NCBI GenBank assembly: GCA_046328715.1
Contig: JAXLWB010000002.1
Location: 62,001 to 126,000, forward strand
Reading direction: 5' to 3'
DNA: 64,000 nt
Source: JAXLWB01 sp046328715
GTDB lineage: Bacteria > Chloroflexota > Anaerolineae > Caldilineales > Caldilineaceae
The translations under genes were made by a program, and so were the position numbers. Below the pieces are notes generated by a model, which made no database searches, was not told where the DNA came from, and worked only from the letters and a program-made list of their open reading frames with translations. Shown in pieces: positions 8,033 through 16,817 of this stretch (within the stretch, counting starts at the first letter, position 1; the number at the start of each line of letters is the position of its first letter).

Positions 8033-9619
8033 ATGAATACCAAGGTAAACAAACTGTTCCACAGCGATTATCTTTGGCTGGTGCTTTCTTTTATCCTATC
8101 ACTTTTCTCGTTTGGGCCGTTGGCGACACCACTGGCCCCCTGGCTACAAGTGATCGTCGGCCTGCGTTTTTTGCGCTTGCGGCCAACGTGGCGAGGGTTT
8201 CTCTGGAGTTGGTTAGTGGGCAGCCTCTCCATGCTGATCGTCGGGCGTGGTTTGATCCCGATTCCCAGCCCGATCTTCGAGGTCTTTGCCTTTATCTCTA
8301 ACTTGATCCCGTTGTTGCCCTATGTGGTGGATCGTTTTGTCACACCGCGCATTTCTGGCTTTGCCAGCACGTTGGTTTTGCCAGCGGCTGTAGTTACCTA
8401 TAGTTACTTCGACGCCCGTTATTTCAACGGTTATGGTACCTGGGGCAACGCCGCCAATACTCAGATCGACAGCCCAGCGCTGGTCCAATCGGTTTCGTTT
8501 GTAGGCTTGTGGGGATTGGTCTTCCTCATCCACTGGGTTGCAACGGTGATCAACTGGGCCTGGCAGCAGAAATTTGAGATGGCTCGTGTGCGCAACGGAT
8601 TGGCGCTCTGTGCAGGCGTTGTAGCTTTGGTTGTGATGGCAGGCAGCCTGCGTCTGGCAACCAGTGAGCCGACCGCTCAGACGGTGCGTATTGCGGCCAT
8701 CGTACCGAGCAATGTGAAGATGTTGCAAAGCATCGATCTGGCTGTGATCGGGCGTCTATCCTCAGGTGCTGAACGGAGCGAAGCCGATCTCACTGCGCTA
8801 CACAACTTCACCCAGCCGACGATGGATAGCCTCTTTAGCCTGAGTGAGCGGGAAGCGATCAATGGTGCCAAATTCATCTTCTGGCCGGAAGGCTCGCTGC
8901 TGATGTTGGCCGAAGACGAGGCTGCCCTGATCGAGCGTGGTTCACAACTTGCCAAGTCACAGGGTGTCTATTTGGGCATGGCCTACGCCGTCTTTCATCA
9001 AGGGCAAAAGGCAGAGAACAAGGTGGTGGTGCTCGATCCACAAGGCAAACAGGCGATCCATTATCTCAAATCGAATCTGGTCCCCTTTTCCGAGGATGGT
9101 GCCTTTGTACGCGGTGATGGTCGCCTGCCCGTACTCGATACCCCATATGGTCGCATCGCTGTCGCCATCTGCCACGACCTCGATCACTTCGACTTTATGC
9201 AGCAAGCCGGTGCGCAGAATGTCGACATCGTCTTTGCACCGACCGGTGACTGGGCCGATATCAAACGTGTGCACTTGGGCATGTTTTCCTTGCGTGCGGT
9301 TGAACAGGGCTTCACACTGGTCCGCCCTGCCCGTGGTGGCATCTCGGCAGTCGTCGATCCGCAAGGGCGCGTCCTCGCCAGCCTGGATCGGGGAGATGCC
9401 CACTTTGATGGACGGATTGCCAATGCCGATGTGCCTGCAGAAACCAGCGTGTTAGTCGGCGAAGCGCCTGTGAAAAGAACATGGACCCTCTACCGCACCG
9501 TGAAGGATGGGTTAGCGTGGTTGGCGATTGTGGTGTTGGTGGGATTGTGTGGTTGGGCGGTGATGGGGCGGTTTACAGGACGGACAGTGGGGTATCAGCG
9601 GGTGGTGGGAGTAAATTAG
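8033..9619 (+). CDS. Apolipoprotein N-acyltransferase-like carbon-nitrogen hydrolase
   Basis: Membrane-anchored nitrilase-fold enzyme of 528 residues. Residues 1-210 hold about six membrane segments. The periplasm-facing hydrolase domain carries the complete E-K-C triad: Glu286 (WPEGS), Lys346 (YLKSNLVPF) and Cys380 (AICHDLDH). This is the layout of Lnt, which adds the third acyl chain to lipoproteins using phospholipid as donor. A last membrane segment lies near the C-terminus (LAWLAIVVLVGLCGWAV). A strong ribosome-binding site (ggaggag) precedes ATG 8033. The length fits Lnt. In this lineage the true substrate is unproven, and a related N-acyltransferase or amidase activity is possible. Confidence 0.85.
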   Translation: MNTKVNKLFHSDYLWLVLSFILSLFSFGPLATPLAPWLQVIVGLRFLRLRPTWRGFLWSWLVGSLSMLIVGRGLIPIPSPIFEVFAFISNLIPLLPYVVDRFVTPRISGFASTLVLPAAVVTYSYFDARYFNGYGTWGNAANTQIDSPALVQSVSFVGLWGLVFLIHWVATVINWAWQQKFEMARVRNGLALCAGVVALVVMAGSLRLATSEPTAQTVRIAAIVPSNVKMLQSIDLAVIGRLSSGAERSEADLTALHNFTQPTMDSLFSLSEREAINGAKFIFWPEGSLLMLAEDEAALIERGSQLAKSQGVYLGMAYAVFHQGQKAENKVVVLDPQGKQAIHYLKSNLVPFSEDGAFVRGDGRLPVLDTPYGRIAVAICHDLDHFDFMQQAGAQNVDIVFAPTGDWADIKRVHLGMFSLRAVEQGFTLVRPARGGISAVVDPQGRVLASLDRGDAHFDGRIANADVPAETSVLVGEAPVKRTWTLYRTVKDGLAWLAIVVLVGLCGWAVMGRFTGRTVGYQRVVGVN

Positions 9620-9675
9620 GCTCTCTGCTTGAAATTCTTAGAGGGCAAATTTTCGGTAGCTCTCCGTGTTCCCTG

Positions 9676-9714
9676 GCTTCCGTGTTTACAAAAAGGATTT
9701 GTAAACACGGAAGC
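9676..9714. terminator. 17-bp perfect hairpin, likely terminator
   Basis: Arms 9676-9692 and 9698-9714 are perfectly complementary with a 5-nt loop, followed by tttatt on the plus strand. It lies 57 bp after the CN-hydrolase stop and before the convergent higBA genes, so it may end both transcripts. Confidence 0.6.
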
Positions 9715-9790
9715 TTTATTGATCGGGCTTCAACATGAGCCTCAGCCGAACGTTTAAGGCAAAGCTTCGCCGGAGTACTCCACTTTATTT

Positions 9791-10183
9791 TTACGCGGCG
9801 CTCGAATATGGCTTCACCTCATAGGGCTGCACCAGAATATCCGCTCTAATCCCAAGCCCCACTTGCAACTTCCGAATCATTTCCAACGAGAGAGGGCGAC
9901 GACGGTTGAGCACCTCACTCACTTTTGAGCGAGAGCCAAGGAAGGGGATCAAATCCTTCGGCGAGAGACCGCGCTGATCCATGACAAATTCAATCATATC
10001 GATGGGATCGGGTGGCAGAATCGGAAAATGCTCTTGCTCATAAGCTTCGACAAGCGTAAAAAGTACATCCAATCGTTCTCCGTCAGGTGTACCCGGTTCA
10101 GCATTCCAGAGCCGTTCAATTTCACGTAATGCGGCTTCATGATCGTCTTCTGTGTAGATTGGGTTAACCAAGATAGCACCCAT
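9791..10183 (-). CDS. higA: HigA-like antitoxin with helix-turn-helix
   Basis: Antitoxin of a HigBA module, 130 residues from the chosen ATG at 10183, which lies one base after the toxin stop and gives the usual HigA N-terminus (EDDHEAALREIERLWNAEPGTPDGERLDVL). The C-terminal half is an Xre-type helix-turn-helix (GLSPKDLIPFLGSRSKVSEVLNRRRPLSLEMIRKL). An in-frame upstream ATG exists at 10243 but would add residues overlapping the toxin gene. HigA binds and neutralises HigB and represses the shared promoter. Toxin-first order is typical for this family. Confidence 0.9.
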   Translation of the reverse strand: MGAILVNPIYTEDDHEAALREIERLWNAEPGTPDGERLDVLFTLVEAYEQEHFPILPPDPIDMIEFVMDQRGLSPKDLIPFLGSRSKVSEVLNRRRPLSLEMIRKLQVGLGIRADILVQPYEVKPYSSAA

Positions 10184-10184
10184 A

Positions 10185-10478
10185 TCAAATCCTTTCGGCA
10201 TCAATTCTGTCATATTCAGCGTGGGTACCAACAAATCGTACAAACATCCGTCCCAACCTATACTCCACTATCACAATCAGTCGATAATCATTGCCCTTTA
10301 TGTTAAAGACAACTCGGTTATTTCCTATAAAACTGGCGGTTGGAAACTCGTTTTTAATATCGGATGGTGTTCTCCATTGCGCTTGTTCCACAGCTGCGTA
10401 CCATGCTCGTAATGGCCTTTCTGAATCTGGGTGTATTCTCCAGAATATGCGAAGCGTTTGAATCGAAACCAGATGCAT
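10185..10478 (-). CDS. higB: HigB-type mRNA interferase toxin
   Basis: 97-residue toxin of the HigB family, a RelE-like ribosome-dependent mRNA endonuclease. Visible features are the N-terminal ISTLRxFW-like stretch (VSIQTLRIFWRIHP), the central W-RTPSDIKNEFPTASFIGNNRVVFNIKGNDYRL segment and the C-terminal FVGTHAEYDRI. HigB toxins end in the same GTHAEYD pattern. It is co-transcribed with the antitoxin that starts one base after its stop. Upstream lie two hairpins and the end of the large protease gene. The module looks complete and intact. Confidence 0.92.
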   Translation of the reverse strand: MHLVSIQTLRIFWRIHPDSERPLRAWYAAVEQAQWRTPSDIKNEFPTASFIGNNRVVFNIKGNDYRLIVIVEYRLGRMFVRFVGTHAEYDRIDAERI

Positions 10479-10519
10479 AAAGTTACTCTATCATATTCCC
10501 AGCAAGGGAACAAAATGAT

Positions 10520-10564
10520 AACGCCATGAATTTCCTCGTAAATACGGTCGAAATTCATGGCGTT
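10520..10564. repeat. 15-bp perfect inverted repeat
   Basis: Arms 10520-10534 and 10550-10564 are perfect complements with a 15-nt loop. It lies upstream of higB (start 10478) and downstream of the protease stop (10673). It could be a terminator for the protease or an operator for higBA; the sequence does not decide. Confidence 0.6.
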
Positions 10565-10612
10565 CCACTTGGTGTTATTATCGGAGGCTTATGCAAGACG
10601 GAGGTATGCGTT

Positions 10613-10639
10613 GTAGCACAAGATAGTTTCTTGTGCTAC
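10613..10639. repeat. Dispersed palindromic repeat, copy 1
   Basis: A 10-bp stem (gtagcacaag / cttgtgctac) with a 7-nt loop. On the minus strand its last 21 bases match 17560-17580 at 20 of 21 positions, so it is a repeat present at least twice in this window. Both copies lie close to the 3' end of a minus-strand gene. Confidence 0.65.
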
Positions 10640-10672
10640 TGTTGGCGACCAACGTCTTACGTAAGTCCTACC

Positions 10673-13600
10673 CTACTTCTTGATAATCGGCAGCCAGACC
10701 TTCGATTGACTTTCGATCACGTCAATCGTTACGGTGGCGAAGTCGGATTCAGTGATGCCATCGCTGGCCTGATAGGTGAAACTGTCCATCCCCACGAAGT
10801 CCTTCTCCGGCGTGTATTCAAACGAACCGTCGTCGTAGAGAACCAGTTCGCCGTGGCTGGGCGGAATATAATGGGTCAGGACGAAGGCATCGCCGTTTCG
10901 GTCTACATCATTGGCTACCGTACCGGGCGAATCGACGACCAGTTTTGTATTGACAGTGGTAGCATAATGATCATCGACCACGTCAGGAGCGCGGTTGGCT
11001 GAACTGATGGTCACCGTGGGCAAACTGGTGACGTTTCGGTCAAGATAGCCATAGCCCTCCAGATCGATGTCGCTTAGCGCGACCTGCGGATCCTCGTTAT
11101 CAAAGGTGAGCAACGTCCCTGCAGTTGGCTGTTTGAGCCGGAAGCGCAGAATGGTCAGGTCAAAATTGCCAGTCACAGGCACGCTGCCCAATGGGCGGTT
11201 CACAACAAGGTCGATGTAGCCCTGGTCGTTGTGAATCTGGTTGACGATGACGACGGGCAAGGTTGGCTCCAACACAGCTTCACTGATCGGTGCCCCATTT
11301 TCATCGACCGCTTCGAGAATGGCTGGATCGAATTTCAAGAAGGCGCTGACCGTATCCAAGCCACGATCGGGGGCCACGATCCCCACTGCAACTGTAAAGA
11401 CATCGCCAACTGTCAAGTTGGGCACGGAAGCAGGCGTCAACGTGAACTGCCCCATTGTATCAGCTTTACCTTCGGCCTGGCGCGCTGGGTTTCTCAGGAA
11501 GCTAGCCCGCATTCGCAGTTTGGCGCTGTCTGGGGCGGGGTTCGATCGTGGAGCCATGACGATGTTGCCATCCGTCTGACCACCCATACCGAAGTTAGTC
11601 GCCAACATCGAAATGTCGTAGACCCACACACAGCCCGAACCATCCAAGTCCGAGGCTGGATTGTACTCTGGGTCATCCTCGCAGAACCCATAGTCGTTGC
11701 GGATGGTGGCGAAATCTTCGTACCAGACATTGTCGTTGTTGTCCGTATCGCCTTCGCGCAACAGATCAAAACGCACCAACTCGTTATTGACAACCTGTAC
11801 AGCAGAGCGCTTCTCACTTAGACTGTGCGCGTTCTTGATTCGAATATCGTAGGTGCCTGGGTCTACGCCTGGCACGATGAAGTAGCCCCATGAATCCAGT
11901 TTCGTTTCATAGCTTGCACTGGGTGTTGTTGCGCCGGGCGTAAATAGCTCAACCGTCAGCGGATAGCCAAACCACCAGTCGCTCGGTGCATCGTAGCGAC
12001 CTTGTAGAAGCACTTGTCCCGCCAGATAGTTCGCTGTTTGTGTGCCCGTAAAGTCGAGATCGGACACATCGCTGACGAGTGAATCGATCTGATAATTGAT
12101 GGAGAAATCATAGGCAGGATGGTAGACACCAATTGTCAACGCTGTGCCAGATGCAATCCCTTGGGCGATGTAGAAGCCATCGCGTCCGCTGGTGGCAAGA
12201 TAGTAGTTATTCGGTCCATCTACGTAGTATACCATTGCACCCACCAAGCCTTGCCCCGCCTCATCGCGTACGTGACCAGACAGTGCGAATGATCTGGGCG
12301 AGGCCGATGTTGCCTCGACTGGCGTTGCAGTGAAGTGCAGTTCGCGATCAGTGCCATCGGCATCGATCTTGATGCTGCTCGGCGAGAAGGTGTAGCCAGG
12401 GCGCTCTGGAATCACGGTCATGTCGGCATCAAAATAACTCGCCCCAAAGTAACCATCATCGTAGGTTCCCATCTGGAAGTTGAAACCAACAAAGCGGATG
12501 GTCACATTGGGCAGCGGCTGGGATTGGTTATCCAGCACATAGCCGGTTACGGTGAAGTAATCGGTATAGCCCATGAAGTTGACGTTGCTCTGGTCGCGGA
12601 TGATTTGCATTGCCTGGCTGCTTGGCTCGAAGGTGTAGGCATTAGCGCTGATGGCAATCGATTGGTTGCCGTAGGGCACATTGCAATTCTTGTAGAAGCC
12701 TTGTTCATCGGTTGTTGCCACAACGTTATTGCTGAAGGTGACCGTGGCATTGCCGATGCCGCCATCGTTAAAACCACGCGCATAGCCAGAGACGCAGTAG
12801 GTCTGTAACGTGCCATCGAAATTCACATTGGCAACATTTGCACCACCGACCACCACTGTACGTGCATCGGCGAATTGAGCGCCAGTATAGCTCGGCGACA
12901 CTTGATATTGACCGAGCGGCAGACCACTCTTGCTGTAGTTGCCGTTTGCATCGGCAGTTGCGCTCATGCCATTGCCAAAGGCAACCGTTGCAGCCACCGG
13001 ATTGCCATTGACTGTCACACGACCAGAGATACTGTAGGTCAACAAGTTAGCGGTAAAGTTGTTGGTGGTGAGATCGGCACCATTGAGCACAACATTCAGC
13101 GCAGCCGGGGTAAAGGTATAGCCTGCCAGTGAGGGTTGGATCGAGTAGGCACCATCGGGAAAACCGGTCTGCGTAAAGACGCCACTGCTATTGCTCTGGA
13201 CAGAAGGACGGGCAGCACCAAAGGAGACGCTCACATTGGGAATGGGCTTGCCACTCGCATCACGAATCACACCCGAGATGTCACGCAAGGTTGGCTTGGG
13301 TGTACCAACGAAGTTGACAATACGGTCGCTGGTGCTGATCGTCACCGTGGTTGAAACAGGCGAGAAGGTATATCCCGACAGTGTAGGCGAAACGATGTAG
13401 GTACCGGCCAGGAAGCCGCTGCGCATGTAACCATTCAGGCTGGCTGTGGCTGCTGGCTGACTGTTACCAAAGGAGACGATTACTCCATTGATGGGCACAC
13501 CATCAATGGTTTTTACGGTACCACTTAAGATGTAGGTCGCGGGCGAGCCTGTGAAATTGATGTTTACCAGATTGGAGGTATTGAGGGTTAATTTCTGCAA

Positions 13601-15529
13601 GACGGGGTTAAAGACCAAGCCCGGCTTGCTGGGGATCACGGTGGGATGGCCGGATAGGACGCCGTCACGGCTCCAGAAGCCATTGCTGTCGGTGGTCACT
13701 GCCGGGAATTCGCCAGCAAAGTCAACCGTCACACCCGCAATGCCAACACCGCCAGATGTCTTGATAAAACCTGACACGGTGTAAGTAGGTCGGCTCCCGC
13801 TAAATGACTCCACCGTCACATCGGCCCCAGCCACAGTGACGAGTCGCAGCGTGGGGGTAACATTGTAACCAGCCGCAACCACGGTCACGGTGTAGGTTCC
13901 ATCTAGAACACTATCTTGGCTAAAGAAGCCATTTGTGTCGCTTTTCACATCGGGGCGTTTGTTGATGCCAGCAAAGGAGACTACAGCACCCGGAATCCCT
14001 GCGCCGTTGGGTTGGCGGATGTAACCTGAGATGCGATGAAATTGCGCTGGCTGTACTCCCGTAAAGTTGATGTTGCTAACACCTGCGCCATTGACCGTCG
14101 CCACCACTTGGGTTGGCGTGATCGTATAGTTGGTGGCGCTTGCCTTCACGGTATAGCTGCCATTGTTGAAACCAGTCTGAATATAATAGCCAACACTGTT
14201 GGTGGTTACCGAAGGACGGGCACCGCCAAAGGAAACTGTTGCACCGTTCACACCAAGCCCGGCTGGGGTGCGGACATAGCCTGCAACTGTGTAACTGGTC
14301 GAAGGCCCGGTGTAGACAACATAGGTGGCACCATAGCCGACATTCGAGGTGCCCCATTTGATGCGCATGTTGCCACCCTCACCCCAGGTGGGACCCCAGG
14401 AATTGCGCAAATACCAGACGCCGTCAGTATCGTCCCATCCGGTCAAGACGATAGCATGGTTGACACTGCCATTGCACTTATCCTTCTCTTCGGTTTGGAA
14501 GATGCCACCTTTGTAGCCGGAAAAGGCGGGACCGACACAAATTGCAGCGGCAACTGGGCCATAGGTGGTGATCGCTTGTTTGATGGCATCGACCGAATTG
14601 GTGACGCTGCCGAAGCCATCCAGCACTTCGTGGGCGGCGTAGCTTGGGTTGCAGGAAGCATTCGCAGCCTGGTAAGGAAAATCGGTTTCCCAGCGTACCC
14701 CAGGGAACAATTCGCCGGATGGCACTTCGTTGATCGAAGGTCCAAAAGCCCACCAGCCACCATTGCAACTGTAGCCAGAACGATTACAGGAAACGATATA
14801 TTGTTCGGAGGTATCCCGATCATTGCCATCCACGCGCTTGATCGCCGCTTCGACGACGCCTTGGGTACCGAAGGCCCAACAACTGCCACAACCACCTTGA
14901 TTGCGCACGGCTGTACAAACGTTTCGGTTGAGCGGGTTTGTCGTGTTACACCAGTTGAGTGTTGATGACAATGCGCTTGTGGCATTTGGTTCGGCGGCGG
15001 AGAGATTGACCTGTGCGCTTGTATCCAGTGGGGTCACCTGAGACGAGGCATTTTCCTGAGGAGCAGTGTAGGCAAGCGCAGCCCCTGTGACTGGTGCAGC
15101 AGCATTGACCTGTAGTCTAAAGGTACGCGCCGGTTGCACATCGGTCTCCCAGGGACGCCTGTAACTCAGTATCACGTTTGAAAGTCCACCGCGTAGTGCG
15201 GCGAAGCGGATCAACTGGCGACCGGGCGCACCGACCCAGGCCCCATCCTGGCGAGCGGGTAACGACGTAAAGGTGGACTCGCCGACTTGTTTCAATGCTT
15301 TTTTATCGATGGTAGTCACTTGCCACAGATAGCCAGTCGATAAGTTTACTTCAAGATCAAGGACAAGAATTTGGTCTGCCCCTAGTGTTTGAGTTGTACC
15401 GTTGGCCGCTTCATTCACACTTTGCACAGACGTTTCTTCAGTGAGTGGAGCAGCCCAACTCGGTCTCGCATGGGCAACTGTTAAGAGAATGGAGAGGAAT
15501 AGGAGAGAGCGAAAAATCCAACGAACCAT
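10673..15529 (-). CDS. Secreted papain-family (C1A) protease with chagasin-like, CarboxypepD_reg-like, dockerin, cohesin and cadherin-like domains
   Basis: 1618-residue exported protein. Residues 1-26 are a signal peptide ending ARPSWA. Residues about 45-142 match the chagasin (I42) cysteine-protease inhibitor fold (LSTGYLW, APGRQLIRFAALRGG, RRPWE). The papain domain (about 190-410) has Gln211, Cys217 (GSCWAF), His358 (NHAIVLTGW) and Asn376 (NSWGPTWGEGG), so the catalytic set is complete. About ten 80-residue Ig-like repeats (YTVSGxV...G.xV.F....T...GxY) span about 412-1245. A dockerin-like calcium pair begins near 1259 (GDTDNNDNVWYEDF, SDLDGSGCVWVYD), then a cohesin-like domain (about 1358-1505) and a cadherin-like domain (about 1512-1606). 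The end, WLPIIKK, resembles the C-terminal tail common in secreted Chloroflexota proteins. The inhibitor-like domain may act as a propeptide; that is inference. Confidence 0.9.
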   Translation of the reverse strand: MVRWIFRSLLFLSILLTVAHARPSWAAPLTEETSVQSVNEAANGTTQTLGADQILVLDLEVNLSTGYLWQVTTIDKKALKQVGESTFTSLPARQDGAWVGAPGRQLIRFAALRGGLSNVILSYRRPWETDVQPARTFRLQVNAAAPVTGAALAYTAPQENASSQVTPLDTSAQVNLSAAEPNATSALSSTLNWCNTTNPLNRNVCTAVRNQGGCGSCWAFGTQGVVEAAIKRVDGNDRDTSEQYIVSCNRSGYSCNGGWWAFGPSINEVPSGELFPGVRWETDFPYQAANASCNPSYAAHEVLDGFGSVTNSVDAIKQAITTYGPVAAAICVGPAFSGYKGGIFQTEEKDKCNGSVNHAIVLTGWDDTDGVWYLRNSWGPTWGEGGNMRIKWGTSNVGYGATYVVYTGPSTSYTVAGYVRTPAGLGVNGATVSFGGARPSVTTNSVGYYIQTGFNNGSYTVKASATNYTITPTQVVATVNGAGVSNINFTGVQPAQFHRISGYIRQPNGAGIPGAVVSFAGINKRPDVKSDTNGFFSQDSVLDGTYTVTVVAAGYNVTPTLRLVTVAGADVTVESFSGSRPTYTVSGFIKTSGGVGIAGVTVDFAGEFPAVTTDSNGFWSRDGVLSGHPTVIPSKPGLVFNPVLQKLTLNTSNLVNINFTGSPATYILSGTVKTIDGVPINGVIVSFGNSQPAATASLNGYMRSGFLAGTYIVSPTLSGYTFSPVSTTVTISTSDRIVNFVGTPKPTLRDISGVIRDASGKPIPNVSVSFGAARPSVQSNSSGVFTQTGFPDGAYSIQPSLAGYTFTPAALNVVLNGADLTTNNFTANLLTYSISGRVTVNGNPVAATVAFGNGMSATADANGNYSKSGLPLGQYQVSPSYTGAQFADARTVVVGGANVANVNFDGTLQTYCVSGYARGFNDGGIGNATVTFSNNVVATTDEQGFYKNCNVPYGNQSIAISANAYTFEPSSQAMQIIRDQSNVNFMGYTDYFTVTGYVLDNQSQPLPNVTIRFVGFNFQMGTYDDGYFGASYFDADMTVIPERPGYTFSPSSIKIDADGTDRELHFTATPVEATSASPRSFALSGHVRDEAGQGLVGAMVYYVDGPNNYYLATSGRDGFYIAQGIASGTALTIGVYHPAYDFSINYQIDSLVSDVSDLDFTGTQTANYLAGQVLLQGRYDAPSDWWFGYPLTVELFTPGATTPSASYETKLDSWGYFIVPGVDPGTYDIRIKNAHSLSEKRSAVQVVNNELVRFDLLREGDTDNNDNVWYEDFATIRNDYGFCEDDPEYNPASDLDGSGCVWVYDISMLATNFGMGGQTDGNIVMAPRSNPAPDSAKLRMRASFLRNPARQAEGKADTMGQFTLTPASVPNLTVGDVFTVAVGIVAPDRGLDTVSAFLKFDPAILEAVDENGAPISEAVLEPTLPVVIVNQIHNDQGYIDLVVNRPLGSVPVTGNFDLTILRFRLKQPTAGTLLTFDNEDPQVALSDIDLEGYGYLDRNVTSLPTVTISSANRAPDVVDDHYATTVNTKLVVDSPGTVANDVDRNGDAFVLTHYIPPSHGELVLYDDGSFEYTPEKDFVGMDSFTYQASDGITESDFATVTIDVIESQSKVWLPIIKK

Positions 15530-15773
15530 ATTTTCCCTTCTTTCGGTTTGACAAAATAGATTTCTCCTTCATACAAAGGATCATTCAGCTGCGTTTGCTT
15601 TTTGCAAGGTTCGGGAAGATAGACTGTTGCAATTGAGCATGGCACCGCCGCTCTCATATTATACCGCTAAGAGAAAGCTTGATTAAAATTAATTAATCTT
15701 ACTAAGAATAAAATTCAAGAAAATCGAGTAATTGCCACTTATTGATGGCTAAGTTGATGATTCATACGATATT

Positions 15774-15835
15774 GAGTGATTCGTGATACATAATGCGTGA
15801 ATTTTCGCTAACAACCCACGTATCACGCATCATTC
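15774..15835. repeat. Word-built hairpin (GTGATNC words)
   Basis: Left arm 15774-15792 and right arm 15817-15835 pair at 15 of 19 positions. The arms contain repeated gtgattc/gtgatac words. It lies in the 650-bp gene-free stretch upstream of the protease gene (15530-16183), which otherwise holds the MITE-like element at 15866-16008 and no gene that I can support. Confidence 0.6.
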
Positions 15836-15865
15836 TTCATGAAAAATATGACAATTCAACCTAGC

Positions 15866-16008
15866 GCTCAGTAGGTAGTGGTTAAGTCGTGACTGGTAAG
15901 ACCTCCGGGAGGTGGGCAAACGAAGCGCATTACCCAGAAATTTTCTGCCCACCTCCCGGAGGTCGCTCGATCTACATCAGTTCCCACTTAACCACTGCCC
16001 GCTCAGTA
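15866..16008. mobile_element. MITE-like element with 8-bp target duplication
   Basis: GCTCAGTA occurs at both ends (15866-15873 and 16001-16008), as expected for a target-site duplication. The 127-bp interior has imperfect terminal inverted repeats (ggtAGTGGTTAAGT...ACTG and its complement at 15979-16000). An inner perfect 19-bp inverted repeat lies at 15900-15918 and 15946-15964. It has no coding capacity, so it would be mobilised by a transposase elsewhere. Confidence 0.65.
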
Positions 16009-16183
16009 ATGTCTCAAATTCATATAAAATTGTGTATGGTTGGTGAGGCCCTTTTGAAGGGAATGCAACAATGGATTACGGGTCAAAGATGGACCGGGCG
16101 GTTGAAGGACGAAGCGGATTCTTTACTATGTTTGAGTCCTCAGACAGCTTGGATCGGGTGGCAGCGCTTACACAATATCGTGG

Positions 16184-16813
16184 CTATCGTTTGCTACGAA
16201 ACCACCATGCCACCGCCTCTGTCCGGTTTGTTACCTGTAACTTCTCGTAAATATTTTTGAGATGAAAGCGCACGGTATTTTCGCTGACCACCAACTTGGC
16301 GGCGATCTCCTGGTTGGGTAAACCTTGGGCCAGCCATTTCAATACTTCTACTTCGCGTTCGGAGAGTTGCGGTTCGTCTTTGGCTTGTGCGCTGCGCTGC
16401 AATGACATCCAGCGTTGGGCGGCACGCGGAAAGACCAGTCGCCCCTGCGCCACCTGACGGATCGCCTCGATTGTCTGTTGCGGCGGCTCGGTCTTGAGGG
16501 CGAAACCCTCGGCTCCTAGTTGCAGCGCCGATTGCACGCTTTCCCCATCGGCAAAGGCGGTGAGGATCAGAATGCGCACCGGATGTTCCTGGGCGCGCAA
16601 CTCTGCCAGCGCTTTGAGTCCGCTGTAGGGCATCTGGATATCGATCACGGCCACATCGACGGCCGTGGTCTGGGCCAGGTAGGTGAGCAGTTCATCGCCG
16701 TTGTAGACGGTGTGAACGACTTCCATATCCGGCTGGCGGTCGATCAGGCTGCGTAGCCCTTCGGTGACAAGGGCATGGTCGTCGGCAAGGACGACTTGGA
16801 TTTTGTTGGTCAT
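16184..16813 (-). CDS. NarL/LuxR-family response regulator
   Basis: 209-residue two-domain regulator. The receiver domain has acidic residues DD (11-12), phosphoacceptor Asp58 (VIDIQMP), the switch threonine in LILTAF and Lys in ALKTEPP. A NarL-type helix-turn-helix follows (LSEREVEVLKWLAQGL, ENTVRFHLKNIYEKL). Its partner is almost certainly the soluble kinase at 17580-18272, which lies in the same minus-strand unit with a histidine phosphatase gene between them. The phosphatase stop is only 4 bp upstream of this start. Targets are unknown. Confidence 0.93.
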   Translation of the reverse strand: MTNKIQVVLADDHALVTEGLRSLIDRQPDMEVVHTVYNGDELLTYLAQTTAVDVAVIDIQMPYSGLKALAELRAQEHPVRILILTAFADGESVQSALQLGAEGFALKTEPPQQTIEAIRQVAQGRLVFPRAAQRWMSLQRSAQAKDEPQLSEREVEVLKWLAQGLPNQEIAAKLVVSENTVRFHLKNIYEKLQVTNRTEAVAWWFRSKR

Positions 16814-16817
16814 GATG

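Noticed and set aside
12100..14300. Regularly spaced repeats suggestive of a CRISPR-like array
   Set aside because: Spacing is about 240 bp, in frame, and encodes Ig-like protein repeats; no short exact repeats with unique spacers were seen anywhere in the window.
14036..14965. 309-aa open frame on the plus strand inside the protease gene
   Set aside because: Shadow of the repeat-rich secreted protease; no motif and no ribosome-binding site.
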